Shown one piece after another: positions 24,260-38,100 of a stretch of DNA of 64,000 bases. The stretch comes from Liolophura sinensis (taxonomy: Eukaryota > Mollusca > Polyplacophora > Chitonida > Chitonidae): assembly GCF_032854445.1 (NCBI RefSeq), contig NC_088302.1, positions 26,809,080 through 26,873,079 on the forward strand, given 5' to 3'. Numbering within the stretch: the stretch's first letter is position 1; the number at the start of each line of letters is the position of its first letter. A model generated the notes under the pieces. That model saw only the letters and a program-made list of their open reading frames with translations. It searched no databases and was not told the origin of the DNA. The position numbers and the translations under genes are program-made.

Positions 24260-27200
24260 ATGTACTGTTCATGGTGGGCATTGACAGTAGCAGCCTTGTG
24301 GAATGTGGGGGATATGTGCACGGCAGTTAGTGGTCAGGACATGTACCACTCTGTCGCAAGATTAACAGATGAACAAAAGCTCCTAGAACACATATTTACC
24401 TACAATGATTACGACCATGACTCCAGACCAGTCTATAATTCAACACATAATGTGGAGGTCACATTTGGATTTACTCTTATTCAAATACTCGATATGGTAA
24501 GTATGTGTAAATCAAATAAATAAATAAATAAATGAATGAATGAATATATAGCGCATTTCTACTGCACGCTATCCTCACATATAACAGTTACAATTTTATA
24601 TAATGTGGAACATTGGTGTTCTTTATCTCAAGTAAAGAATCCAGAGGTACTTGCACCTTTTATGAAAGTATGTGTAACTCATTTCTTTAACTCATTCCAA
24701 ACCAGAACGAGTTTGAGTTTGTAAGCTACAATAACACTCAAAACAACCCTAAAATTAACTTAATACGAACACTTCATGAAATGCCAGCAGTTGATATGTA
24801 AACACTATACTAAACACTTGTCTATACCGTAGAATGCGAAACCGTCCAACCTCCTTTTTTCATGCCTTAAATTGCAGGAAGAAAAGAATCAGGTGTTGGT
24901 TACGAATGCCTGGCTAACCCACGTGAGTTTCACACAGCCCTTTATGATGTCATGTAGGAATTATTTACTGAATTATTTGATTGATTTTCTTGCACCGTGC
25001 TCATACTCAAGGGCATTTCATATTTACGGCGGCGGCCAGCTGTATGAATTGAAAAAATGACAAAACCTGCTATAGATGCCAGGTAATTCTCATGAAGTAA
25101 AGCCGCATTTTCACACATTTACAAATGACAATTTTGTGAAATCCAGATATAAAACCAGTGGTTTTAAGAAAAATATAAATTTTATATTAAGTTTGCATTG
25201 GTAACATCAAATTTGCCAGGTTGTTATTTCATGAAAATAGCTGTACATTCGAGGGTTTCATGAGGCTCATACATGTCTAAATACTATTCCCTCGTTTCTT
25301 AGTGTGTCAAAGAGTACGTATGCCATACAACTGGACAAGCAAAACTGAAGTATTTACACATTTTCTGAGCACATATACCTCCTTCTTTTGCTCCGCGGCA
25401 AAAACGAGGACAAGGGGAGTAACTCTTCTGACCAAATAAAACCTTTCATTGAAGGATACTTTGCAAACATAAAAGATAATTGAGCGCGAAATACATATAA
25501 AATTGTATTTCACGCTATTTCTGGTTTAAAATGTTTCTTTCCTCTTAATTTGTTCAGCACTCCTGATATATGATCTACTGCTAACAGGAATGGTTCGATG
25601 AAAGAATTTATTGGGACCCCGATCTTTATAACGGGATAAAGATCCTCCGGATTCCAGCCAGCTTGCTGTGGCTCCCTGACATAGTGCTCTATAATAAGTA
25701 AGTCAGCCAGCTTGTAGTGGATCCCTGGCATCGTTCTCTATAACAGATACGTCAGTCTATCTGTTCGGACAGACTGATTTACCTATTATACAACATGATG
25801 AATTTGTATCATAGGTAGATCAGTCCCTCCGTTGTGGTTCACTGACATCGTGCTCTATAAGAAGTAAGTCAGTCTATCTTTTGTTGTTCGCTGACATCGT
25901 CCTGTATAATAAGTAAGTCAGTCTATCTTTTGTTGTTCGCTGACATTGTCCTGTATAATAAGTAAGTCAGTCTATCTTTTGTTGTTCGCTGACATTGTCC
26001 TGTATAATAAGTAAGTAAGTCTGTTGTGGCTCCATGACATCGTGCTTTATAATAAGAATGTCACCCAGCTTTTGGTGGCTCATTGACATCATGTTCTATA
26101 ATAAGTATGACAGTTTATCTGCTGTGGCCTCCTGACATCGTGTTGTATACACGGGTAGGTCAGAGTGTCTTTTGTGGCTCCCTGACATCGTGTTCTATAA
26201 TAAGTACTTCAGCAAGCTTTTGACTGCTCCCTGGCATAGTGTTGTATAATGGGTAGGTCAGTGTGTCTGCTGTGGCTCCCTGACATTGTGTTGTATAATA
26301 GGTAGGTCAGTGTGTCTGTTGTGGCTCCTTGGCATCGTGTTGTATAATAGGTAGGTCAGTGTGTCTGTTGTGGCTACCTGACATCGTGTTGTATAATAGG
26401 TAGGTCAGTGTGTCTGTTTTGGCTCCCTGACATCGTGTTCTATAACAAGTAATTCAGCCAGTTGTTGATGGCTCCCTGGCATCGTGCTGTATAATAGGTA
26501 GGTCAGTGTGTCTGTTATGGCTACCTGACATCGTGTTGTATAATAGGTAGGTCAGTGTGTCTGTTGTGGCTACCTGACATCGTGTTGTATAATAAGTAAG
26601 TCAGTCTATAAGTTTTGACCACCTGATGTCGTGTTCTATAATAAGTAAATCAGTTTATGTGTTGTGGCTCCCTGACATCGTGTTCTATAACAAGTAATTC
26701 AGCCAGCTTTTGATGGCTCCCTGGCATCGTGTTGTATATTAAGTAAATCAGTTTATCTGTTGTGGCTACCTGACATCGTGTTGTATAATAGGTAGGTCAG
26801 TGTGTCTGTTGTGGCTCCTGACATCGTGTTCTATAACAAGTAATTCAGCCAGCTTTTGATGGCTCCCTGGCATCGTGTTGTATAATAAGTAAGTCAGTTT
26901 ATCTGTTGTGGCTCCCTGACATCGTGTTGTATAATAAGTAAGTCAGTCTATAAGTTTTGACCACCTGATGTCGTGTTTTATAGTAAGTAAATCAGTTTAT
27001 CTGTTGTGGCTACCTGACATCGTGTTGTATAATAGGTAGGTTAGTGTGTCTGTTGTGGTTACCTGACATCGTGTTGTATAATAAGTAAGGCAGTGTCTGT
27101 TTTGGCTTCCTGACATCGTGTTGCAAAAGAGGGTAGGTCATTGTGTCTGCTGCGGCTACCTGACATCGTGCTGTATAATGGGTAGGTCAGTGTGTCTGTT

Positions 27201-28944
27201 TTGGCTACCTGACATCGTGTTGCAAGAAAAGGTAGGTCAGTGTGTCTGTTTTGGCTCCGTGACATCGTGTTGTATAATAGGTAGGTCAGTGTGTCTGTTT
27301 TGGCTCCGTGACATCGTGTTGTATAATAGGTAGGTCAGTGTGTCTGTTGTGGCTCCGTGACATCGTGTTCTGGATGAATAACTGGATGTTTCTGGTTAGA
27401 TAAGTCAACTGATAAAGTTAATAAAATGTTGAATACTCAAATAGCCAGCCACTTTCACCACTCAAAAGAAAATTGCCTTCTTCCTCGATATTTCAGTGCG
27501 GATGATTATACCACCGGATACATGCCGAGCAATGCCATGGTGGGGCATGATGGGACGGTTTTTTGGGGTCCGCCAGCGCGCCTGCGCAGTTCGTGTAAAG
27601 TAGACATCACATACTTCCCTTTTGATAGTCAGACATGTAGGATGAAGTTCGGCTCGTGGACTTATCAGAAGGGACAGGTAGATATCTTAAGTAAAGCGCC
27701 GGAAGTTGATCTGAGTAATTACGTCAGTAACGGAGAATGGCAATTGGGTAAGTACGACGTTGTGCGCTCGGAGCTAACGTATCCGGGCACTAAAGGGGTG
27801 TATACAGATGTGACGGTGATCCTGACCATTCATCGCAGAGTTCTGTATTACGTGATGAACATCCTGTTGCCCTGTGTCTGGCTGAGCATCTTGAACCTCC
27901 TCAACTTCTGCCTTCCACCCGACGAGTGTGAGAAGATCACCCTTGGAATCACTGTCTTCCTCTCCTACTCCGTCTTCATGCTCCTCGTGGCAGACAGCAT
28001 GCCGCCCACATCAGAGTTCCTCCCACTCATTGGTACTTTCTTGTTTTTTCTTGTAGACAAATGTACACATTATACATATATATAATTTTTTACCTGTTAT
28101 ATCTGTTCTGTTGATGTTGAAGTGTTAAAATAATTCTCAGTTTGAAAAATTTATAAGAATATTTGGGTAATACGGTAAGGCAACGTTTGGAAAGTTTTCA
28201 TCAAAGTACATTGGTAATACATAGGTAAGACTGAATATTAGTGGAAACAATAACATTATCAGACTGTCGTCACTGGTTTCTTGTCGTCCACTTCCAAATC
28301 TGCTCAGATTCCAAACGTTCTTGCCTTTTGTCCACAGGAATCTACCTGACCTTATCGCTAGCAGTCGCCTGTGCCTCGGTTATTCTCACGGTACTGGTCC
28401 TCAAGACGTATCACGTATCTCCTAACCAGAAAGAGGTTCCCCGCTGGGTAAGGACCTTAATCCTACAGGGTCTGGCCAGGATCACCCGATGCGAGAGACT
28501 ACCCGTGAAGAAATTAAAGCGACGATTATCGTCAAACCGAGACTGCAGAATGCTGTTGACCAAATGATTTCCAAAGTGAGAGCTGAGAAAGCCTGCCCAA
28601 CGGCATTTAATATTGACCTTAACAAACTACTGAGCGCAGCACGCGAAACGAAAGAATCCGAAAAACATCGAGAATTTGACGGCCAGAGACTTAGCCGTGT
28701 CTCAGGCGAACACGGACGCAGTCTCCACGGTGAGTTCCATCAGATTCAGCGCCATCGATGATATTCTGACTTACCTCAAATGATTGTGTCTCAAGAAGAG
28801 GAGGAAACCGTCGAGAACGACACGAATGATGAGTGGAGGCAAGTGGCCCTCGTCTTGGATCGTCTTCTGTTCTGGATATTTCTTGTGATAAATTTTATAT
28901 CAACTTTCATAATTCTTATTGTGATGCCAAACGCCAAGAGCTAG
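24260..28944 (+). CDS. nAChR-like Cys-loop receptor subunit B (non-alpha), frame-disrupted
   Basis: Exons 24260-24496 (signal peptide, NST site), 24878-24922, 25588-25697, 27497-28032 and 28338-28944, with 45- and 110-nt exons exactly as in A and C. The ligand-binding domain has Cys loop [15 protein letters not shown] and loop [20 protein letters not shown] without paired cysteines. M2 is [20 protein letters not shown], preceded by DEC instead of the usual DEG. In the last exon the frame of M3 stops at 28565-28567; loop homology moves to the next frame, returns near 28700-28750, and shifts again near 28780 into the frame of M4 ([13 protein letters not shown], stop 28942). Total exon length is not a multiple of three. 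The exon 4 donor (GTACTT) is weak. It is either a recent pseudogene or carries assembly indels; the membrane and binding domains are otherwise intact. Confidence 0.85.
25003..25055 (-). mobile_element. SINE fragment in intron 2 of gene B
   Basis: ACTCAAGGGCATTTCATATT then TACGGCGGCGGCCAGC matches the reversed SINE words (ACTCAAGAATATTTCACTTA, TACGACGGCGGCCAGC). Only about 50 bp remain. Confidence 0.6.
25699..27372 (+). repeat. 49-bp minisatellite derived from exon 3 end and donor of gene B
   Basis: About 34 copies of a unit reading GTGGCTCCCTGACATCGTGT, TGTATAATA(A/G)GTA(A/G)GTCAG and a short link fill the 5' part of intron 3. The same words close exon 3 at 25668-25705 (TGTGGCTCCCTGACATAGTG, CTCTATAATAAGTAAGTCAG), where they encode [10 protein letters not shown] and the splice donor. 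The unit is therefore a copy of the exon-intron border. The period is 49 bp (26351 to 26400), so frame shifts with each copy. Near 25770-25802 one copy is inverted. Confidence 0.93.
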
Positions 28945-31784
28945 GTCGGTGCAGTTATAAATCCTGAAACCGTTAAACCGATCTTCTTTTCTTCTTTTGA
29001 AGAGTGTATGATTATTATTTGATGTCAGATGATACAAGATCATGTCATTTGTATGTGTTTTTGTTGTTTTACACATTGTAAAATTGGGTTGTTGTAGTAC
29101 GGTACAGTGGTATAGCCAATCCGGCGATGTACACCTTACACTTCAGGCAACATGCAATTATACGGTACAATGTAAAGTGTGACATGGGCAATAAATGCCT
29201 AGTGGTCAGTCCAGGTCTTTAGCAGAAATAGACCGAATGATAATCTGAGGTTTTTCTTTTTATTTCAACCTTTTTTGGCATTGTGTAAGTCTATTGGCTT
29301 TATAACATTTATGCATATTTTGTGTTGTCTCAAAGAGCACAGCACTTCTGATACCTCATTGCAAAATGTAAATGCATAAAAAATATCTTAGTGAATGTCG
29401 GTACACAAAATCACGACTTTCTCACAAGCTCATAATAGCATAAGTACCGGTCACAATCATGGATGCTTTCCTCCAGATATCTCTTGCCAAGGTGCGTGAA
29501 TGTTGTAGAACGCTGTAGAGCCCAGCTTGGTAGACTCAGGATCAACTTACATCTTTTGAGGAAGAGCTATATGTCTCTCAATCCTGCTCTTGTCTCCTTA
29601 GATGCTGGAGCCCATTAGTTGATGAAATCTTGAGTGCAGTTCCACTTGATCAAACCTAGTAGAGACCATGGCCCCAATTACTGTGAAATAATAAAATGGT
29701 CACAGAAGGACTTGATGAAGTTGATTATAAACAAAACAAATGCGATTCGCCATGAGCAGACAAAATCTTAGCAGATTCCACCGATTGAAGACTAGAGTTG
29801 AAGTCCATCACTGCACAATTTTCTTGTCAGGCATCTCTTGACGGCAATTTCAATAACATAGTAACACCTGTGCTTAAAACAGCCCCTGTCGTATGGATGA
29901 GTAGCAGACTTTAATTATATCACAGGTGCACAGTCGATATTCCCAGTACACTGTGCTCCACACGTTTCCCTGGATACTACACAGTCATGTGGGAAATCTC
30001 TTTCATCTGCTTAGGCATAAAATGTGTGGTAAAATGCTCTGCCGTGTTCAAGGCGAAAGTGTGAGAATTGAAATTGCATTTGACAACTTTTCCATCAAAT
30101 TCGCAATTATTTGTTTCCAGCTGTCATTTCCAGTGCCGTTCTTCCCCAAGCATGATGTTGTTTGCAAATAAGCTATCAGAAATGTCACAACTGTCACCAG
30201 ATGACGCTGGAGAGTAGTGAAAGGAAAATTGTTTGCCTACAATGTTGTTGGCCTTTCATCCAAATGGTCACAAATCATATCTATAATATCGCATCCTTCG
30301 GCAAGCCACAAAATGAAAGTGAAAACTCATTTTGCTAATTGACAAATACAGTATTAAAATACCAAAGAAATGAAAAGTTAAATGGCAAGCTTAATAAGAC
30401 AATTGTAAGATTAACTGGCTATGTGTTGTGTGTGACACTTATATCAGGGGTGCACTAGAACTCCTCCACGAATTGTGGCATTGTGTAGTTCACGACGGTC
30501 ACATGTCATTCTTACCATATACCCGTCTTACGTCCGTGTGGGTTCTGATATTACTGCCTATGCTGTGGTCTGTTATATTGTATTCCTGCATACAGAGGAA
30601 TTCTTCTGCTGAATTAAACGTCCCCGAGGCCTAGTCACTTCGCATTATTTTAAATATATAATCGTATATTAAATGTGGTTACAATACAGCATTTTGAGTA
30701 ATTCTAGAGCAGTGATGTCTAATATAAGCAAGTAATATCACTGCATATTTTATGTTATCTAATTCTGCTTAAACAATGGTACTTGAGGTGGGTTGGTATT
30801 TCCACATTTTTGAAGCCTTTATATGAACAGTTAAAACAAAACCCTATCTAGGGTTGTGTGAACCATGACAATTTACCAACTATCTTATTGTCGTCGCTGC
30901 TCTAATTTTACTCTCTTTTTTATTATATTCTATTAATAGTTTTGACTTGGAGAAAAAATGTCAATGACAAAATCCTGCAAAGCAGGAGACGAAATGTAGA
31001 TTACCTGTTGTGAAAACACGACAGTCACTGTTATATAGGCCTACTGACGCGATGGTGTTGTGTTATGCACGTTACATTTACAATAATCAGAAAGTCCTAC
31101 CACTAACTATTGTAGATCAACATGTATCCTTCGTCTCTGGGACTGAGGAAACCAAGAGTACCACTCAATTAATTAACCAATAAATCAATATTAAACAACG
31201 GATTTTTTTGGTTGATCTAACGGCCAGTCATCTATATAATTTATCCTTCCGGCCAAATAAACATCAGACGAGGGGTTCATTTTAAGGTTTCTGCCAATGC
31301 ACCTTTATTTTAATAAATCCACGAATTAAGCAATGACTAAGCTTAGGACAACAACAAATAGGCATATCCCTTAGTTTTCAATGAGCCACGCTTTATAGCC
31401 TGATGATGTATCAATCAACACGTGAGAGTATACATAAATGTATTTCCGAATTAACTACAATTGTGTTTATTTCCCAGATTCTAAAGGTAAGAAATATGTA
31501 ATTTAATCACTTGATGTTGATATGTAACAATGACTCTATGTTTTAAGGCGTTATGTTCTCGACAAATTTGCATGATTCAAACGATTTACTCCTGTTTATA
31601 CTAAACCACCGTAAGATTAACAATGCTCAAACATCTAACGCCATCAAACATTTGTTAAAACCACAAAACGTTGCTTCCTACACTTTTGGTTATAGAAAGC
31701 AAAATCCTACCATAAGTCTAGTACCAAATAAGCCATTGACCAATAACCGCTATGGATTCTACTCAAATGGGCTACATTATGTGT
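28945..31784. other. intergenic region between genes B and C
   Basis: B and C converge here. AATAAA at 29190-29195 could end gene B transcripts, and TTTATT at 31304-31309 (AATAAA on minus) those of gene C. The 29450-30200 stretch is less AT-rich and may be a decayed mobile element; I could not identify it. The open frame at 31553-31786 is unsupported. Confidence 0.4.
29190..29195 (+). terminator. possible poly(A) signal of gene B
   Basis: AATAAA 246 bp after the stop codon of gene B on its coding strand. The distance is plausible for a short 3' untranslated region. Confidence 0.3.
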
Positions 31785-32115
31785 AGCTTGCTGTTCGCCT
31801 GCTTGTGCGTCGGTCACAAGCCAGTAGCTTGTGCTTACCGCCCCGGGCGTCTCTTTCACAAGTCGGTAGTTTGATGTTTGCCTACTTGTGCATGTCTGTC
31901 ACAAGCCGATAGCTTGCGTTTACCGCCCAACGCGTCTCTGTCACAAGTTGGTACCTTAGCGTTTGCCTGTCTTTGCATGTCTGCCACAAGCCGGTACATG
32001 TGCTTACCGCCCCACGCGCCTCTGTAACAAGTTGGTAGCTTGGTGTTTGCCTGCCTGTGTATTCCTGCCACAAGCCGGTAGCTTGTGCTTGCCACGCGTC
32101 TCTGTCACAATCCGA
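31785..32115. repeat. 80-85-bp minisatellite abutting the gene C stop codon
   Basis: The phrase GCGTCTCTGTCACAA or a variant occurs at 31847, 31932, 32016 and 32096 (spacing 85, 84, 80). Each unit also holds two ACAAG(C/T)(C/T)GGTAGCTTG-like half repeats. The last phrase contains TCA at 32105-32107, which is the TGA stop codon of gene C on the minus strand, so the array overlaps the end of the coding sequence. Confidence 0.85.
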
Positions 32116-35100
32116 CAGCGTAATCGTTTTTCAGCGTTGGAATAATCACTAATATTAGTAAGGTTGACGCAACAGTCACGGTTAAGAAGAACCAAAACAA
32201 CAGTCTGTCAACTACCAGTGCAACTTGCTTCCATTCGTTGATAACCTCACATTCAAATTCTTCTGCGTCACTCTTAGCCACCAGCAGTTTTAGATAATTC
32301 AGAATATCTTCAATGGCCGTCTTTCTCGCGCTGGCTTCACATGTGTACGCCTCAGAAAATGAGTCTTGACGAGTCAAGTCACTCATTTGCCCAACCCGGA
32401 ACTCGTTGGTGAGGTTTTCCCCATGTGCCATGAACATTTCTGGAATCGTATTCACATTTACTGCTGTAGACGGTCCAGATTCTGCCATAAGACGTGTACG
32501 CAAATCCTGGGTTTCTTGTTTAAATTTAACGTCCTTTATTTTCCCTGAAGCTCGTCTTTTCTTCTTTGTTTTGAATTTTGGACACTGACAATGTACGAGT
32601 CGCGCCAGTCCCTTCAGCACGAGAGTCCTTACCCATTGTGGAACTTCCCTCTGGTTTGGTGAGCAGTGGTAAAGCTTTAGTACCATAACGGTTAATATGA
32701 CAGATGCACACGTCACTGCCATTGACAAGGTTAGGTATATACCTGAAAAATATTAAACAGAATAACCTCATTCTTATATCTTTTCTCGCATACCATTCTC
32801 TGTTTACTTTTGTCCCATGCACTGAAAATATACAACCATATCATCCACTCTAAATTTATACATTAAGGAGCCGGTTTTACCGCGCTGTCATAGTGGTATA
32901 TGAACGTGAGCCTAAATACTGAGGCGACGTAATGTAATATTCGCAGTATTGGTCGCCATAGTACGTGCGTGTACATGTTCTTTGCAAACGTATGTAATGG
33001 TCGACATGCTACATACGTGTACGTACGGGTTATATGTACAGTATCGGTGGCTACATAATGGCATTTACATGCCCGTTATACGCATACACGTAGTGCTGGT
33101 GGCTATACTACATGGTATTTACGTGAATGTAAATATTATACGCACAGAAATGATCTCCACAGGGGCATTTGTGAACCTACCAAATCAGGGTTCGTCAATT
33201 AGACACTACAATGTGCACACAAGAAACAGTTTGATACTGTTACATTTGAATTATATTTGTACAATATATTTGTATATTTGTCTATTAATCAATGAGCTCA
33301 TGCTGGCTTTCTCTCCAGCCGTACGTGGGAAGGTCTGCCAGCAACCTGCGGATGGTCGTGGGTTTCCCCCGGGCTCTGCCCGGTTTCCTCCAACCATAAT
33401 GCTGGCCGTCGTCGTATAAGTGAAATATTCTTGAGTACGGCGTAAAACACCAATCAAATAAAAAAAATAAATAAATTATATCAATGAGTCTAAAACTAGT
33501 CTCGATTCGAGACTGTAACCTTCAGTCAAGCACATATTGGAAATCAACTGGATTCTGTATATTAGCAAATTGACCAAATGTAACGTGTCCATTCGTAAAG
33601 TCTACACTTTACACATGACTTACAGGAAATCCAAGGTTGAATTTTGGGAGAATATAGGAATACAGGAAATACGTGTTAGAGGGCAGAAAGTATTTCTGTA
33701 GCACGGGACATTTCCATTGGAGAAAGCTGCTATACATCTTCACATTACCTTGTTGTCGGCAACCTCAGCAAATGGGATATAAATGTTTTATTGTTTTATT
33801 TATATTGTTGAGCTGCCCATGCTCTATGTCAGAGTGCCATGGGTAAGCATGCAGACGATTACAGGCAATTCAATAATGATTTATGTACGTATACACCATA
33901 CTTAAGATTGTTTCACTAATACGAGGACGACCAACATGGTGGGAGGAAATCGGGCAAAACTCAGACAAAACCCACAACCATCCGCAAGTTGCTGACAGAC
34001 CTTCCCACATAAGCTCACATCGACCGCATTGGTGAGAGACTCAAGAGTCATTGTGCTGCACAAGCACGCTAACCGCTAGGTCACGGAGGCCCCATTCAAT
34101 AATGTTTCTCACATGCTCTTCCTGATTTACTGATACAGCGGCTGTAAGCTTCATGCTTGATGGCAACTAGCGTGCCCAGGGTAAACCACGGTGCTGGTCA
34201 TTGTTCTGAGATGTCAATTATTGGCTAAAGAATTTTCAAAAGTCGTCTTTATAAATTCCATCACTAGGTTTTCACTGAGAAGACCTAGATACAACGAAGT
34301 CATTTTCATCACCAGTCAATACACTTATTAAACATCTGAAATTGTGAGCTAGAGACAATACAGAGATGTACATCCACAGTACAACTCAATAGGAACCTAT
34401 CCATTTAACTATATAGGTCCACACATGTAGGTTATCCAGAGCTAACAACTGAAATCTGTGGGCTACACAAAGGTCATAATTTTGTGCAAGCTGGCCTTTT
34501 CTTGTCGAAATGTCGTGATTAACAAGATATTGAGATTTAAAATGCTGTGTAACGTCATCAATAGGAGAGTGTTGTGCGGCACCATGCAGTCTGTTTCACA
34601 ATTCAATATATCGATGGAATGAGAAAATTAGCTGAAAATTGAGCGCATTTTGTGCGAAACAGACATCTTTAGAAAGGCGCAGGGATACACAATGTCACAT
34701 GCTCACCGCTCTTTGCCTCTGAGAAAGCCAAGCTGCGCAGGTATGATAAGAGCTTCATATTTGACTTTTAACTTATTTTAATCAGTTTGCACTTATCATA
34801 AAAAATATAAGTATCAAGCAGTTATAGCATTCTCCAGGTGATATTTATTTCGTTCACTTTCTTCACTAGAGTTAATCTGCTTGTTATATTGACTAAATTG
34901 CCAGACTACTAAACAGGTTCAAAGAGGTATGTTTGTATAATTATTAGAGTAGCTGGTAAAATCGTATTGCTGACTTCACTTTGCAAATGTTTAGGTTTTC
35001 ACTTGAATGAGAAATCTCATTATTACAAGAGTTCAAAGCACTGAAATATTCATCAGATGGTAAGAGAGGTACCAGCAGAGAGGACAAAGCACGTCTGAGA

Positions 35101-38100
35101 TTGGACTTTGTGGACATGAAAGACATATTTCATAAGAGTTAAAAAATTCTAAAAATATGTTTTCATTTTACGGACAGTGGATATATACTTCCACATTTTA
35201 TAGAAGGCTATACTTAAGAAGATATGAGACACAATTCTTACAAATGCGTTTTACAAATATATGTACAGGTCATACCGACTAATACTAATAATTATTGGAT
35301 TATTGATCCCTTGTATCCACTATATTCTCTTTCATACACAAATGTGCTTTATTTCAGGCTGCGTTTTATTCATGGTGAGGAGTGTGATTTGTGGCATCCA
35401 CTTGCTATGTGACTAACAAAGCAGGAATCAAATATTTCAGAAGGAAATCATGGGCAAAAATGGAAAAGAGTGTCAGATCTCTGTTGTAAGGAAGAAACAT
35501 AACATGAGAAAAAAATACCTATTTGATAACCATAAGTGCATTACTGCGAGAAAAAGCCATGGTCCATGTTGTCCTGAGCTTACACATGTAAAATGGAAAA
35601 GTAAGATATTCTCAAGGTATTTCCTGTCGATCAATTCTGACAATACCGTACGAAGAATGTCGTGATACCTGTAATACAGATAACACAAACGTACAATATG
35701 CTTGTGTCCTGTATTCGTTTGTGACAGTGTAAAGAAAGTTTTCAAAAGCTTTCACATGTATCAAGGGTTACAGGCTTAAAACAAAGAATAATGCGCTGGT
35801 GGTATGGGACAAATGTAGAATTTGATGATGATGATGTCTATTAAGGCTTGTACCAGACGCGAATGGATCCCATTGTCTCCTGGATACCACTTGAATTCAA
35901 ATCTTGCCTAAATCTACGTGGAATATATTCCAATTTAAATTTCAAACGAGATGGCTGTATTTATTAATCAATGCATGCACGAACTTTTAAATAGCAGGTT
36001 TGTAAATGCGATATAATGTCTCCCCTTCTGTATCACCGAATATAAATCTTATGAATTTTACGAAATTTCACCTTTAGCAATACTTCGTAAAACAAACAAA
36101 AGAGTCTGTTGTAAAAGTGTGGGATTGATGTAGCCCACATTTGTGAGAATGAATACGCCAAAGTCTTACCTATTAGAGGGACGAACTCTGAGGTAGATGG
36201 CATGTTTTCGGCCACAAGCAGCATGAAGACGGAGTATGACAGAAGCACAGTTATGCCCAGAGTTATTTTCTCCCCCTCGTCTGGGGGGAGGAGAAAGTTG
36301 AGCAAGCTAAGGATGCTGAGCCAGACACACGGGAAGATGATGTTTAGCACGTAATACAGGATTCTTCTGTGAATGACGAGGACGATGGTAACGTCAGGGT
36401 AGATCTCACTGTCAGTGCCTGTGTAAACCGTTTCATTCCTCTCCACGTTGTACTTTGTTAGCTGCCATTCACCGTTACTTATGTAATTGGCAACGTCCAC
36501 GAATGGTGTTTTGTTGAAAATGTCCACTTGAGCCTTCTCGTATGTCCACGACCCAAATTTCAACCGACATTCTTGACTGTCGAATGGGAAGAAGGTAATG
36601 TCGACCTTACAGGAACTGCGCAGTCGAGCTGGAGGAGACCAGAACACTTTGCCGTCAAAGTGGACCATGGCGTTACTCGGCATGTAACCGGTCGTGTAAT
36701 CGTCAGCGCTAAAACAAAAAGAAAAACGTCGAAACAAATCAGTTAGAGATGCTTATGGAGGCTGTGCACTACTAACTGAAATTACGCATAGTTCTCCACT
36801 GTGACGGGCACGGACTACATTAGGAGGGCTTTTATTTCAAGTCGGATGACAAATTGAGCACCCGTACTTCTGAGTCAAATCTCAGTGCACAAATATAAGA
36901 TATTTTATCTTTTATATCGTGTTATCAAAATCTGAATTTTCATTTATTTTGCTTCATTTAATGCTAGATATGACGAGGCCATGTAATATGAAGTATTAAA
37001 CTCTCCTTAACAAGTCATAAAGATATAAAAAAAATATTCCAGGGCCCGCTTACATAAAGCGGCCATAGCCACAATCGCACAATTATAAGCACTGTGACTG
37101 AGTTGATCAGTTGATAAATTCCACCGCTTGCACAAAGGATTGAATAGTAAGGTGTTTGGAATTACGATCATGCATACTCGTACATATTCCTGGTCTGTGT
37201 AAATGGAAAAAGTACCAGTCAATAAGTTTTTTCAGCCTTCATTTTCAAAAGAGTTCTACTTCATAATAATTCATTAGCTAAACAACAGCATGTGAAACAA
37301 TTCTCGTAACACCTATATGAGGTAACTAAATTGTGCATCTTTTGAAAAGTTATACTAAAAGGTCTTCCTAACCTTAAAATCTCTTCGTGCAAAAAGTGTG
37401 AATTGTAAGTTCGGGCTACGGTCGTGGTCGACTTTGGCATAGGATTCATTTGGGCACGTGGTCCCAGATCCTTCATAGGAATCATGATGAATCCCAGTGT
37501 TCTTTACCCTTCTTCTCTTACACACGATCATCTAGAATTCATGTACGGAATGGGTCACTAAGTCTGCTATGGTTGAAAACACGAACTTACTTATTATACA
37601 ATACAATATCTGGTAACCATAGCTTCTTGGCTGGTATTCGCATAACCCGAAGGCCACTGAAATTGTCAGGCTTCCAGCTAATTCTCTCGTCCATCCATTC
37701 CTACAAAACACCAAACTAACCATAACACGTGATACGTGATGCAGTACACTGAGTTTCGTCTGCCAGTCATCATCAGTACATTATCAGGTTAATTAAGGGA
37801 GATGTGATCCACAGTCAATTCATTAATAAGCATATCAAGATAAAAATTATCAGGTCACACAGACAATCGAACCTTGGTCCAAACATAAAAGTCCGTGAAT
37901 AAGGGTTCGGTGATAAAAATCAATCAACTGAGAAAATCCTAGGAGGTCAGTAAACTTCTAGAACAGATGAAAAGTCACTGAGTAATAAATGCAATATATG
38001 TATATTTACAGATGATCAGAGCTTTTAAACTTACGTGTTCTAGCCAAGCGTTTGTCACAAGAACCTGATTTTTCTCCTCCTACAAATCACAAATCAACAA

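Noticed and set aside
29450-30200. decayed transposase on the minus strand
   Set aside because: Some protein-like stretches appear in shifting frames, but no family motif was recognisable, so it is not called.
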